Source: Stenotrophomonas maltophilia (GTDB taxonomy: Bacteria > Pseudomonadota > Gammaproteobacteria > Xanthomonadales > Xanthomonadaceae). From it: 64,000 bases of DNA. The notes below the pieces were generated by a model. It worked only from the letters and a program-made list of their open reading frames with translations, was not told where the DNA came from and did no database searches. Both the position numbers and the translations under genes were made by a program. Each line of letters starts with the position of its first letter. Positions within the stretch are counted from its first letter, which is position 1. Positions 1-7,028 of this stretch are shown one piece after another. Where the stretch lies: positions 1,124,750-1,188,749 of the forward strand of contig NZ_CP033877.1 in assembly GCF_006970445.1 (NCBI RefSeq). The letters are read 5' to 3'.

Positions 1-649
1 TCAGCTCCATCGGGCAGCGCACGCCCTTGGGAATGAACACGAAGCTGCCATCGGAGAACACCGCCGAGTTGAGCGCGGCGAAGTAGTTGTCACCAACCGG
101 CACCACCGTGCCCAGATACTGGCGCACCAGCTCCGGGTGTTCCTTGATGGCCTCGGACATCGAGCAGAAGATCACGCCCTTCTCGGCCAGTTCCTTGCGG
201 AAGGTGGTGCCGACGGACACCGAGTCGAACACCGCATCCACCGCCACGCCGGCCAGCTTGGCGCGCTCGTGCAGCGGCACGCCCAGCTTGTCGTAGGTGT
301 CGAGCAGTTCCTTCGGCACGTCATCCAGCGAGGCGTACTTCGGGCCCTTCGGCGCGGAGTAGTAGCTGAGCGCCTGCAGGTCGATCGGGGCGATCTCCAG
401 CTTGGCCCAGTCGGGCATCGGCATGGTCAGGAAGTGGCGGTAGGCATCCAGGCGCCACTGCGTCATCCACTCCGGCTCGTCCTTCTTGGCCGACAGGGCA
501 CGGATGGTGTCCTCGTCCAGGCCCGGCGGCAGGGAGTCCGATTCGATCTCGGTGATGAAGCCGGCCGAATACTTGCGGCCGAGCTGCTCATGGATCTCGC
601 GGTTGGGGGTGTCGTCGTGGGCGACGTTTTCGATGGTTTCGGTGGCCAT
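1..649 (-). CDS. sufB: SufB, Fe-S cluster scaffold subunit (partial, cut by left edge)
   Basis: Reading leftward from the ATG at 649, 216 codons are visible and the frame stays open to the window edge. The protein begins MATETIENVAHDDTPNRE and contains blocks typical of SufB (WMTQWRLDAYRHF, YYSAPKGPKYASLDDVP, FIPKGVRCPMEL). SufB is the scaffold subunit of the cytosolic SufBCD complex, where [Fe-S] clusters are assembled from persulfide sulfur delivered by SufS/SufE. It starts 17 bp after the stop of the Rrf2-family regulator gene and is surely co-transcribed with it. Full-length SufB is about 480 residues, so more than half, including the C-terminal beta-helix, lies outside the window. Confidence 0.93.
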   Translation of the reverse strand, partial: MATETIENVAHDDTPNREIHEQLGRKYSAGFITEIESDSLPPGLDEDTIRALSAKKDEPEWMTQWRLDAYRHFLTMPMPDWAKLEIAPIDLQALSYYSAPKGPKYASLDDVPKELLDTYDKLGVPLHERAKLAGVAVDAVFDSVSVGTTFRKELAEKGVIFCSMSEAIKEHPELVRQYLGTVVPVGDNYFAALNSAVFSDGSFVFIPKGVRCPMEL

Positions 650-666
650 GGGGGGCTGCCTACGGA

Positions 667-1122
667 TCAGGAGACGACGTCGACAGCGATGGTGCGGCGC
701 TGTTCGTCATCGGCAAGGGGGAGAGGGGGGAGAATCTGGGCGAGGGTGACATCGCGCAGGGCCTCGGAGACCACATCGTTGATCAGCCGCCAGCTGCTGC
801 GCGCGCCGCACTTGGGCGCCATGCCGCACTGGTGGTGGTCGTGGCTGCATTCGGTCAGGGCCAGTGGCCCTTCCATCGCTTCGACCACTTCGAACAGCGA
901 GATCTCGATGGCCGGGCGGGTCAGCCGGTAGCCGCCACGGACGCCACGCAGGCCTTCGACCAGGCCGGCCTGGGCCAGCGGCTTGAGCACCTTGCTGACG
1001 GTGGGCGGCTCCAGACCGGTGAATTCGGCCAGCTCGGTCGCGCTCAGCACTTCGCCCGGACGGGCGGCGAGCACGGTCAGCACGACGGTGGCGTAATCGG
1101 TGAGTTTGGTGACGCGCAACAT
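667..1122 (-). CDS. Rrf2/IscR-type Fe-S regulator of the suf operon
   Basis: A 151-residue Rrf2-family winged-helix protein, first gene of the suf operon. The winged helix lies in about residues 1-75 (LTDYATVVLTVLA; TELAEFTGLEPPTVSKVLKPL; GLRGVRGGYRL). Three cysteines at 92, 99 and 105 (ECSHDHHQCG...KCG) sit where IscR holds its [2Fe-2S] cluster. Family knowledge: such proteins sense Fe-S status and repress their own suf operon. The start is set at the ATG at 1122; the longer upstream reading frame has unrelated residues in the intergenic region. A name such as SufR is used for functional analogues, but the cyanobacterial SufR is a different family, so no symbol is given. Confidence 0.9.
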   Translation of the reverse strand: MLRVTKLTDYATVVLTVLAARPGEVLSATELAEFTGLEPPTVSKVLKPLAQAGLVEGLRGVRGGYRLTRPAIEISLFEVVEAMEGPLALTECSHDHHQCGMAPKCGARSSWRLINDVVSEALRDVTLAQILPPLPLADDEQRRTIAVDVVS

Positions 1123-1330
1123 GGGGATGCGAGTGGTTCTTAAAGCGGACTGAAATTGTACGCTTTTATTCGCCACCATCCAACCCGGGCATTCAGCCGG
1201 CGCTGGGGACGGGCCGGGAACACGCACCGGGCCGTTGCCTGGGCGCAATGCTGCGCCAACGGGGTGATTTTCGCAATCACCCGGAATGGGCGAGAATCCC
1301 CGTTCCATTCGCTGCAAACAGCCCGTGCCG

Positions 1331-1798
1331 ATGCCGAAGAAGATCCAAGCCCGCAAGTCCGCCATCCATGGCAACGGCGTGTTCGCCGTGGCCCCGATCA
1401 AGCAGGGCGAGCGCGTGATCCAGTACAAGGGCCTGCTGCGCAGCCACGGCGACGTCGATGCCGATGACAGCGGCGATGTCGAAAGCGGCCATACCTTCCT
1501 GTTCACCCTCAATGACGACTGGGTGATTGATGCCAACTACAAGGGCAACGACGCGCGCTGGATCAACCACAGCTGCGACCCCAACTGCGAGGCGGTGATC
1601 GAGGAAGACGAAGACGGCGACAGCCGTGGCGACAAGGTGTTCATCGAGGCCCTGCGCGATATCAAGGCGGGCGAAGAGCTGACCTACAACTACGGCATCA
1701 CCCTGGCCGAGCGCCACACGGCCAAGCTGAAGAAGATCTGGGAGTGCCGTTGCGGCTCGCCCAAGTGCACCGGCACGATGCTGCAGCCCAAGCGCTGA
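1331..1798 (+). CDS. SET-domain protein (putative protein lysine methyltransferase) with post-SET cysteines
   Basis: A 155-residue protein that is almost entirely a SET domain: start KSAIHGNGVFA (about 9-19), AdoMet/pseudoknot motifs NHSCDPNC (79-86) and ELTYNYG (116-122), and a C-terminal CRCGSPKC (139-146) resembling the zinc-binding post-SET loop of histone methyltransferases. SET enzymes transfer methyl groups from AdoMet to lysine side chains; the bacterial substrate cannot be read from sequence. An acidic insert (DVDADDSGDVE; EEDEDGDSRGD) replaces parts of the usual SET-I region. The ATG at 1331 is preferred over an upstream ATG at 1286 because homology begins there; a GTG at 1325 is possible. 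Followed directly by a SMAG hairpin pair. Confidence 0.85.
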   Translation: MPKKIQARKSAIHGNGVFAVAPIKQGERVIQYKGLLRSHGDVDADDSGDVESGHTFLFTLNDDWVIDANYKGNDARWINHSCDPNCEAVIEEDEDGDSRGDKVFIEALRDIKAGEELTYNYGITLAERHTAKLKKIWECRCGSPKCTGTMLQPKR

Positions 1799-1808
1799 TC
1801 CGCAGCGG

Positions 1809-1868
1809 GTAGTGCCGGCCGCTGGCCGGCACACATGTGAAAAGCGTGCCGGCCAGCGGCCGGCACTA
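1809..1868. repeat. SMAG/REP inverted pair
   Basis: Two head-to-head copies of the GTAGTGCCGGCCGCTGGCCGGCA-type hairpin element around an 11-12 bp spacer. GTAG heads at 1809 (top strand) and at the right end (bottom strand, slightly degenerate: CACTAA instead of CACTAC). It lies between the convergent SET and YceB-like genes and could stabilise or terminate both mRNAs. Confidence 0.9.
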
Positions 1869-1870
1869 AC

Positions 1871-2467
1871 TTATTTACCCAGCACGCCTGCCGGCACCAG
1901 GTTGCCCAGGTTCTGGTTGAAGGTGACCACCAGCTTGCCGTTCTTCACCTGTGCCGACTGCACCTGCAGGGCGCCGAGCACCCCGGCCACGGCCGGGTCC
2001 AGCTTGTAGATCGGCTCGCGCTGGGCGTAGTCGCTCAGCCAGGCGTTGAGCAGGCCACGGGTACGTGAGTCGAGGCGGCCGCCCTGGTTGGCCGGGGTGA
2101 AGTCATCCACGCTGGGCTGCTGCAGGTGGAAGCCCTGGGTCTGCGCGTCGTAGCGCAGGCCGCTGCTGAGCTTCACCGTACCCAGTCTGGCCGGGTTGCC
2201 GCCGGCGGTGGCCAGCGCCACGTCCATGCCCAGGTTCAACCGCTCGCCGGCCGGAAGGCTCAGCTGCGGGTGGCTCATGGTCAGGGCGATCAGGCCGCCG
2301 AGGGCGTCCTGGGTGCGCGGGAAGCTGCCATCGAGGTACTGCTGCACATCGCTGGCACCCACCGACAGTTCGCGGCCGGAAATGGAGGGAGCCGCCTGCG
2401 CACCGATCGCAGCGGCGATCAGTACGGTGGAGGCCGCGAGGCGGGTCATCAGGGAACGCAGGCGCAT
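1871..2467 (-). CDS. Exported DUF1439/YceB-like protein
   Basis: A 198-residue protein with an N-terminal signal peptide (MRLRSLMTRLAASTVLIAAAIGAQA, cleavage near A25). The mature part (SGRELSVGASDVQQYLDGSFPRTQDALGGLIALTMSHPQLSLPAGERLNLGMDVAL) has the layout of the DUF1439 family, whose E. coli member YceB is a periplasmic or lipid-anchored protein with a lipid-binding-like fold. No lipobox cysteine is present here, so it is probably soluble periplasmic. Function unknown. The start at 2467 is chosen for the signal peptide; an alternative Met is six codons in. The next gene upstream on the same strand (2550-3083) is a lipoprotein, so the two may be one envelope-related transcript. Confidence 0.75.
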   Translation of the reverse strand: MRLRSLMTRLAASTVLIAAAIGAQAAPSISGRELSVGASDVQQYLDGSFPRTQDALGGLIALTMSHPQLSLPAGERLNLGMDVALATAGGNPARLGTVKLSSGLRYDAQTQGFHLQQPSVDDFTPANQGGRLDSRTRGLLNAWLSDYAQREPIYKLDPAVAGVLGALQVQSAQVKNGKLVVTFNQNLGNLVPAGVLGK

Positions 2468-2549
2468 GGCGGTGACCGGTGAGTAGGGAATGGATGGATC
2501 AAAGAGTAGCCGCGCAGGCTGAATCGCGCGTGCATGCCGCTGCAACGGT

Positions 2550-3083
2550 TCAGTCCAGCATTGGACGCAGTTGCGCCGACTGGATCTGCCACGCGTTGCC
2601 ATCGCTGCTGGGTTGCACGCGGTACCAGCCGCCGAAGCGGAAGGTCCCGTTGGCGGTGACCGCGCGGATCTGCACCGGCACTTCGAGCAGCTGCGGTGGC
2701 TGCCGGTCGTCGCGGGCGATCGGGGTATCGCTGTGCAGGCGCAAGGTGCGCAGGTCCTGCAGCTGCCGCAGCGCGGCGTCGTCCGCATGCCGCGGGTCGC
2801 CGGGTGGGATCGTCCAGGCGGCATCGCTGGCGGCGCGGTCGCGGTTGAGCAGTGCCGCCACGTAGCGGTTGAGCATCGTTGATGGCGGCTCGGCACCGTC
2901 GGCGACAGCGGACAGCAGCGGCATTTCGCTTGCCTGCAGTGCTGCGCGATCCGGGCCGGGGCTGGCGTCCGCTGCTGCGGCGACGGGAGCGGACGCTGCC
3001 GCGATGTCAGCGGTCGCCTGTGCTGCCGGGCGCGAACAGCCCAGCAGCACCATTGGCGCGATCAGGAACAGGATCCTGCGCAT
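2550..3083 (-). CDS. Putative lipoprotein of unknown function
   Basis: A 177-residue protein starting MRRILFLIAPMVLLGC, a signal peptide with an LLGC lipobox (Cys16), followed by an Ala-rich low-complexity stretch to about residue 45. The C-terminal half (about 90-175: IPPGDPRHADDAALRQLQDLRTLRLHS...EVPVQIRAVTANGTFRFGGWYRVQPSSDGNAWQIQSAQLRPMLD) looks like a small globular beta-rich domain ending in a conserved-looking 'GWYRVQ...WQIQSAQL'. I do not recognise a named family. The lipobox supports outer-membrane or periplasmic anchoring; position 2 after Cys is Ser, compatible with Lol-dependent transfer to the outer membrane. Confidence 0.7.
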   Translation of the reverse strand: MRRILFLIAPMVLLGCSRPAAQATADIAAASAPVAAAADASPGPDRAALQASEMPLLSAVADGAEPPSTMLNRYVAALLNRDRAASDAAWTIPPGDPRHADDAALRQLQDLRTLRLHSDTPIARDDRQPPQLLEVPVQIRAVTANGTFRFGGWYRVQPSSDGNAWQIQSAQLRPMLD

Positions 3084-3139
3084 GTCTGCCTCCTCCCCGA
3101 GGCAACCTGGAGGGCGGCAGTGTAGCGATTGCGCGGGGA

Positions 3140-3448
3140 TCAGCGGGAGGAGGGCAGCTGCTCCAGCGCGTCCAGGGCCGGCAGGACCTGGCCGGCGATG
3201 GCCGCCAGTGCATGTCCGTCGGTCTCGGCGTGGCGCTGCACGATATCGCGCAGCAGCTGGGCAGCGATCACCAGGGTCGCGCGCTCGTCACCGCTGATGC
3301 CAGCCGTACGCGGGGCCGCCTCCAGCAGGCGCATCAGGTCGCGGCTGGCGCGATGTTCCAGTTCGATGGTGCAGCGCCCGGTGCACTGCAGCCCGTCCTT
3401 TTCGATGGGGGTCACCGAGATCCGGTAGCGGGTGGAGGGGCTGGCCAT
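3140..3448 (-). CDS. DUF3861-like small protein
   Basis: A 102-residue protein, MASPSTRYRISVTPIEKDGLQCTGRCTIELEHRASRDLMRLLEAA..., matching the pattern of the short DUF3861 family: RYRI(S/T)VTP near the N terminus, a QCTGRC segment at 22-27, and a helical C-terminal half. No signal peptide or membrane segment, so probably cytosolic. Function is not established for the family. The start is the only in-frame ATG consistent with the family start (3448). It lies 56 bp from the start of the lipoprotein gene on the same strand. Confidence 0.65.
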   Translation of the reverse strand: MASPSTRYRISVTPIEKDGLQCTGRCTIELEHRASRDLMRLLEAAPRTAGISGDERATLVIAAQLLRDIVQRHAETDGHALAAIAGQVLPALDALEQLPSSR

Positions 3449-3647
3449 GAGGGTGTGCTCGCCGTAGCTGTGGAGGATGTGCCCACCATAGGCAAGGCCA
3501 CGGCCGGCGGCGACGGCCGGCGCTGCACGCAGTGTTCCACCCGGTACGTTCCGTGATCGATACAGTGTGCCGGCAGCCAATGGCGGCGGGCCTGTGCGGG
3601 GATTCCCGGGTTCGCGGCAACGCTGTGTTGCGGGGCGTGGTTCGGAC

Positions 3648-3677
3648 AAAAAAAACGGGACGGCCAGAGCCGTCCCG
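3648..3677 (-). terminator. Rho-independent terminator of the HU gene
   Basis: On the minus strand a CGGGACGGC/GCCGTCCCG stem with a short loop is followed by a run of eight T residues (AAAAAAAA at 3648-3655 on the plus strand). It lies 26 bp after the stop of the HU gene. Confidence 0.9.
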
Positions 3678-3702
3678 TCGGAATCCGCGTTGGGGCGCGC
3701 GC

Positions 3703-4101
3703 TTACAGCGCGGCGTCCTTCAGCTTCTTCAGCGGACGCACCTTCAGCTTGGTGGTGGCCGGCTTGGCGGCGAACCACTGCTCTTCCTTGGTGAACGGGT
3801 TGATGCCCTTGCGCTTCGGCTTGGCCGGCACATTGACGGTGGTGATCTTCAGCAGGCCCGGCAGGGTGAAGGAGCCAGCGCCCTTCTTGTGCACCGAGGA
3901 GGCGACGGCGCCTTCCAGCGAGGCCAGCACAGCGCGGACGTCCTTGGCGATGACGCCGGAGGCTTCAGCGATGTGTGCAACCAGGCCGGACTTGGTCAGC
4001 ACTTCCTTGATCGGCTTCGGAGCGGCCGGCTTGGCGGCTGCCTTCGTCGCGACTTTCTTCACTGCCTTCTTCGGGGCAGCCTTCTTAGCGGTCTTTGCCA
4101 T
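3703..4101 (-). CDS. HU-family DNA-binding protein with Lys/Ala-rich N-terminal tail
   Basis: A 132-residue nucleoid protein. Residues 1-33 form a histone-H1-like basic tail (MAKTAKKAAPKKAVKKVATK...). The HU fold follows from about 34 (KEVLTKSGLVAHIAEASG...VRAVLASLEGAVASSVHKKGAGSFTLPGLLKI) with the DNA-binding arm KRKGINPFTKEEQWFAAKPATTKLKVRPLKKLKDA. Ordinary HU is about 90 residues, so the tail is an addition; tailed HU-like proteins are known in Xanthomonadaceae and other groups. The start at 4101 lacks a strong Shine-Dalgarno (a weak GGAA about 9 bp upstream), but no other start fits. It ends in a strong terminator and appears monocistronic. Confidence 0.93.
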   Translation of the reverse strand: MAKTAKKAAPKKAVKKVATKAAAKPAAPKPIKEVLTKSGLVAHIAEASGVIAKDVRAVLASLEGAVASSVHKKGAGSFTLPGLLKITTVNVPAKPKRKGINPFTKEEQWFAAKPATTKLKVRPLKKLKDAAL

Positions 4102-4473
4102 GGTTTCCTGTTCCGTGAACGGTTGGTTGTTTGGTCGGCGCCGAACCCCGTCGGCAAGCGCAATGTAGGGCAACTCTCGGGCGCCGCCAATAGCCCGAAG
4201 CGTGGAAAGTGCATGTTTTTTCATATCCAGGCCGATTCAGTACATGGCCGGCGGTGGGGGATGGGGCCGCGGTAGCGTGTTCGATGGCCGGTGCCTGTCC
4301 ATCGGTGGAGTGCGCGAAACCACTGAAAACAAGAGGAAAATGCGTTCCCGGCTGGCGAGGAAGTGTCCACGCGCCGGGTTCGGGGGCGACGTCGGGCGTG
4401 CGGCGGAGCGACGCAGGGCTAACGCGTGGCGTGCGAGGGTGACCGTTCATCACCGCCACGCAGGAGCAGCACA
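4102..4473. other. 372-bp intergenic region between divergent HU and osmC
   Basis: Holds the promoters of the two divergent genes. I could not pick convincing -35/-10 boxes by eye. A T-rich patch (TGTTTTTTCATATCC near 4213-4227) is the only conspicuous element. Short reading frames here have no coding character. Confidence 0.5.
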
Positions 4474-4905
4474 ATGGGAATCTCGCGACACGCCACCGCG
4501 CACTGGGAAGGCGATCTGAAGTCGGGCAAGGGGCAGTTGAGCACGCCGCAGAGTGGGCTGCTGGACAAGACCCGCTACGGCTTCAACAGCCGCTTCGGCG
4601 ACGAGAAGGGCACCAATCCGGAAGAGCTGATTGCTGCCGCGCATGCCGGCTGTTTCACCATGGCGCTGTCGGCCAAGCTCGGCGAGGCCGGCTTCACCCC
4701 GACCTCGCTGGATACCGAAGCCAAGGTCGACCTGTCGCTGGAAGGCGGTCCGCAGCTGTCGCAGATCCGGCTGAAGGTGAAGGCAGTGGTGCCCGGCATC
4801 GATGCGACGCAGTTCCGTGCCATTGCCGATGACGCCAAGCAGAACTGCCCGGTGTCCAAGGCGCTGAGTGCGGTGCCGATCAGCCTGGAAGCCGAGCTGG
4901 GCTGA
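4474..4905 (+). CDS. osmC: OsmC family peroxiredoxin
   Basis: A 143-residue OsmC/Ohr-family thiol peroxidase. The diagnostic residues sit at classical OsmC positions: Arg40, Glu51, peroxidatic Cys60 (AHAGCFTMALS) and resolving Cys125 (QNCPVSKAL). It reduces organic hydroperoxides in the cytosol and is usually induced by osmotic stress or stationary phase. The start ATG at 4474 is preceded by AGGAG (about 8 bp). WEGDLKSGKGQLST and LEAELG match OsmC rather than Ohr. A SMAG repeat lies just after the stop. Confidence 0.93.
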   Translation: MGISRHATAHWEGDLKSGKGQLSTPQSGLLDKTRYGFNSRFGDEKGTNPEELIAAAHAGCFTMALSAKLGEAGFTPTSLDTEAKVDLSLEGGPQLSQIRLKVKAVVPGIDATQFRAIADDAKQNCPVSKALSAVPISLEAELG

Positions 4906-4911
4906 GCAACG

Positions 4912-4935
4912 GTAGTGCCGGCCACTGGCCGGCAA
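4912..4935 (+). repeat. SMAG/REP element
   Basis: Single GTAGTGCCGGCCACTGGCCGGCAA unit six bases after the osmC stop codon. A second, diverged GTAG-headed stretch (GTAGCAGCCGGCCAGCG) follows at 4957. Confidence 0.8.
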
Positions 4936-5069
4936 ACGCATGATGCAGAGGTCCATGTAGCAGCCGGCCAGCGTTATGGCGGCCTTCCTGGCCGCCCCCC
5001 TTCGGGCCGTCGCGTCCGACGTTGGCAGCGGCTCCTGCCGCTGCCTTCGGCTCTACCTTCCAGCAGCAA

Positions 5070-5948
5070 TCACCAGTCAAGGGTGCCGGTAATCACCGTC
5101 TGCACCTGGCCTCCCGACCAGACCTCGCCATCGGCGTCGACCAGCAGGGTCAGGCGCGCATCGTGGCCGACTTCGCGGCCCTGGCTGACCTCGAACGGTG
5201 CACGGCCACGCGGCAGGGCATCGCGCAGGTCCAGCCACGCGGCCAGCACCGCATTGGCGGCACCGGAGGCGGCATCCTCGAAGCGCCGGCCATTGCCGAC
5301 GAAGGCGCGCACGGCCAGATCGAATCCCTCGCGGCCATCGCTGAAGGCATAGGCGAACACGCCCATGCTGTCGGTGGACTCGGCCAGCGCAGCCACCGCA
5401 TCCCAGTCCGGGCGCAGGGCGCGCAGAGCCGCTTCATTGGCCACCTGCACCACCCACCAGCTGCGTCCGCCCTGCATGCGCGCCGGCGGCAGCGTGCCCA
5501 GCGGCCAGTCCTTCAGCGCCGCCTGCAGGCGCGGATCGGTGGCTTCAGCGATCTCGGCCAGTTGCGCGCGCGGGGTGCGGATGGCGATGCGCTGCTGCGC
5601 GCCCTCACCACTGACGCGCAGCGGCAGGGCACCGGCAATGCCGTCCTGCACCAGCACGCCATCGATCGGTGTGGCCAGGCCGGCCTGCAGCACCGCATGC
5701 GCGGTGCCGACGCTGGGGTGGCCGGCGAACGGAACTTCCTTCTGCGGGCTGAACATGCGCAGCCGGTAGCTGGCACCCGCGACCTGCGGCGGGAACACAA
5801 AGGTGGTTTCGGGCAGGCGCGTCCAGCGGGCGATGGCCTGCATGCTGGCGTCGTCCAGGCCCTCGGCATCCAGTACCACGGCCAGCGGGTTGCCAGCGCC
5901 GGCGCGCGGGGAGAACACATCCAGCTGCAGGAAACGGCGGGTGGTCAT
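5070..5948 (-). CDS. PhzF family isomerase/epimerase, copy 1
   Basis: A 292-residue PhzF-like protein (FLQLDVFSPRAGAGNPLAVVLDAEGL), with the family's catalytic Glu at residue 47 (RLPETTF) and the FAGHPSVGTAHAV block at 75-87. The usual EDPVTGSA motif of the second half reads EDAASGAANAVLA. PhzF proteins are cofactor-free isomerases of the diaminopimelate epimerase fold; only PhzF itself has an assigned reaction (phenazine synthesis), so the substrate is unknown. No phenazine genes are nearby. The ATG at 5948 fits the family start (MTTRRFLQLDVF). It is paralogous to the next gene (6081-6953), with a palindromic repeat between them. Confidence 0.88.
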   Translation of the reverse strand: MTTRRFLQLDVFSPRAGAGNPLAVVLDAEGLDDASMQAIARWTRLPETTFVFPPQVAGASYRLRMFSPQKEVPFAGHPSVGTAHAVLQAGLATPIDGVLVQDGIAGALPLRVSGEGAQQRIAIRTPRAQLAEIAEATDPRLQAALKDWPLGTLPPARMQGGRSWWVVQVANEAALRALRPDWDAVAALAESTDSMGVFAYAFSDGREGFDLAVRAFVGNGRRFEDAASGAANAVLAAWLDLRDALPRGRAPFEVSQGREVGHDARLTLLVDADGEVWSGGQVQTVITGTLDW

Positions 5949-5997
5949 CGGGGCGAAACTCCAGTAAACAGGCGGCATAGCGTAGCGCGGGGCACCC

Positions 5998-6071
5998 AAA
6001 AGGGGACGGAGGGAATTAAGTCGCTTTTGCCCCATGTGCCATAAGCGACTTAATTCCCTCCGTCCCCTTTT
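5998..6071. repeat. Perfect 29-bp-arm palindromic element (GGGGACGGAGGG family), copy A
   Basis: Left arm 5998-6026 begins AAAAGGGGACGGAGGG and continues AATTAAGTCGCTT. Right arm 6043-6071 is its exact reverse complement, with a 16-bp loop. The arm ends match copy B at 13096-13208. It sits in the 132-bp gap between the two PhzF genes. The last bases (T-rich on both strands) could also act as a bidirectional terminator. Confidence 0.9.
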
Positions 6072-6080
6072 TTCCGTGCG

Positions 6081-6953
6081 CTACCAGCGGATGTGGCCGT
6101 CGATGACCGGCTGCACCTGGCCGCCGATCCAGACCGTGCCCTGCGCATCGACCTGCACCTGCACGCGGCCATCGCGGCCGACTTCGCGGCCCTGGCTGGC
6201 CACGTAGTGGCCCTCGCGGCCGGGCAGGGCGTTGCGCTGGCGCAGCCAGGCGCCGATCAGGGCATTGGCGCTGCCGGTGACCGGATCTTCCGGCACGCTG
6301 GCCGCATCGGCGGGGCAGAACGCACGTACCACGCGGGAGTGGCCGGTGCCGGCATCGTCGGCGAACACCGCCACGCCGGTGGCATCGGTGGCGAGGCTCC
6401 AGTCAGCCAGCGCGGCCATGTCCGGCGCCAGGTTGCGCACGGCGGCGGCATCGCGCAGCGGCAGCAGCCACCAGCGTGCGCCGTTGTCCCACAGTTCGGG
6501 GCGCTGCCCACTGGCGGCCAGGGCCAGCAGTGCTTCGGGCGCCGCGTCCGCGGGTGTCGCCAGCTGCCGCGCCGGTGGGCTGGCCAGCTGGATCTGCAGT
6601 GCCTCGGCCGGGCCGCTGACCCGCACCGGCAGCAATCCCGCCGCGCACTGCTGCAGCAGGGCGCCGTCGCGCGGTTGCGCCAGGCCGCAGCTCACCGCCG
6701 CCCAGGCCGCGCCGACGCTGGGGTGGCCGGCAAACGCCAGCTCGCGGGTCGGGGTGAAGATGCGGATGTGGTAGTCGGCGCCGGGTGCGCTGGGACGCAG
6801 GAAGAACACCGTCTCGGACAGGTTCAGCCAGGCGGCCAGGCCCTGCATCTGGCTGCTGGAGAGCGTGTCGGCGTCCAGGATCGCGCCCAGTGGATTGCCG
6901 GCGCCGGGGCGCGGGGCGAAGACATCGAGCTGCAGGTAACGAAGGACGGCCAT
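6081..6953 (-). CDS. PhzF family isomerase/epimerase, copy 2
   Basis: A 290-residue paralogue of the preceding gene. It starts MAVLRYLQLDVFAPRPGAGNPLGAILDADTL, has the catalytic Glu at residue 47 (NLSETVFF), FAGHPSVGAAWA at about 75-86, and the canonical EDPVTGSANALIGAWL in the second half, which copy 1 has altered. Ends in IDGHIRW, like the ITGTLDW end of copy 1. The unchanged EDPVTGSA motif suggests it is the better-conserved paralogue. It diverges from lysAC across a 75-bp gap that must hold both promoters. Confidence 0.9.
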   Translation of the reverse strand: MAVLRYLQLDVFAPRPGAGNPLGAILDADTLSSSQMQGLAAWLNLSETVFFLRPSAPGADYHIRIFTPTRELAFAGHPSVGAAWAAVSCGLAQPRDGALLQQCAAGLLPVRVSGPAEALQIQLASPPARQLATPADAAPEALLALAASGQRPELWDNGARWWLLPLRDAAAVRNLAPDMAALADWSLATDATGVAVFADDAGTGHSRVVRAFCPADAASVPEDPVTGSANALIGAWLRQRNALPGREGHYVASQGREVGRDGRVQVQVDAQGTVWIGGQVQPVIDGHIRW

Positions 6954-7028
6954 CTACGGGGATATTGCGCTTAGAATCAAAGGTTCCGCCCCTGAGGGCG
7001 GCTTCCCCACATTCTACATAGCCAATCC

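Noticed and set aside
6954..7028. Lysine riboswitch before lysAC
   Set aside because: The 75-bp gap is too short for the roughly 170-nt L box and lacks its conserved features.
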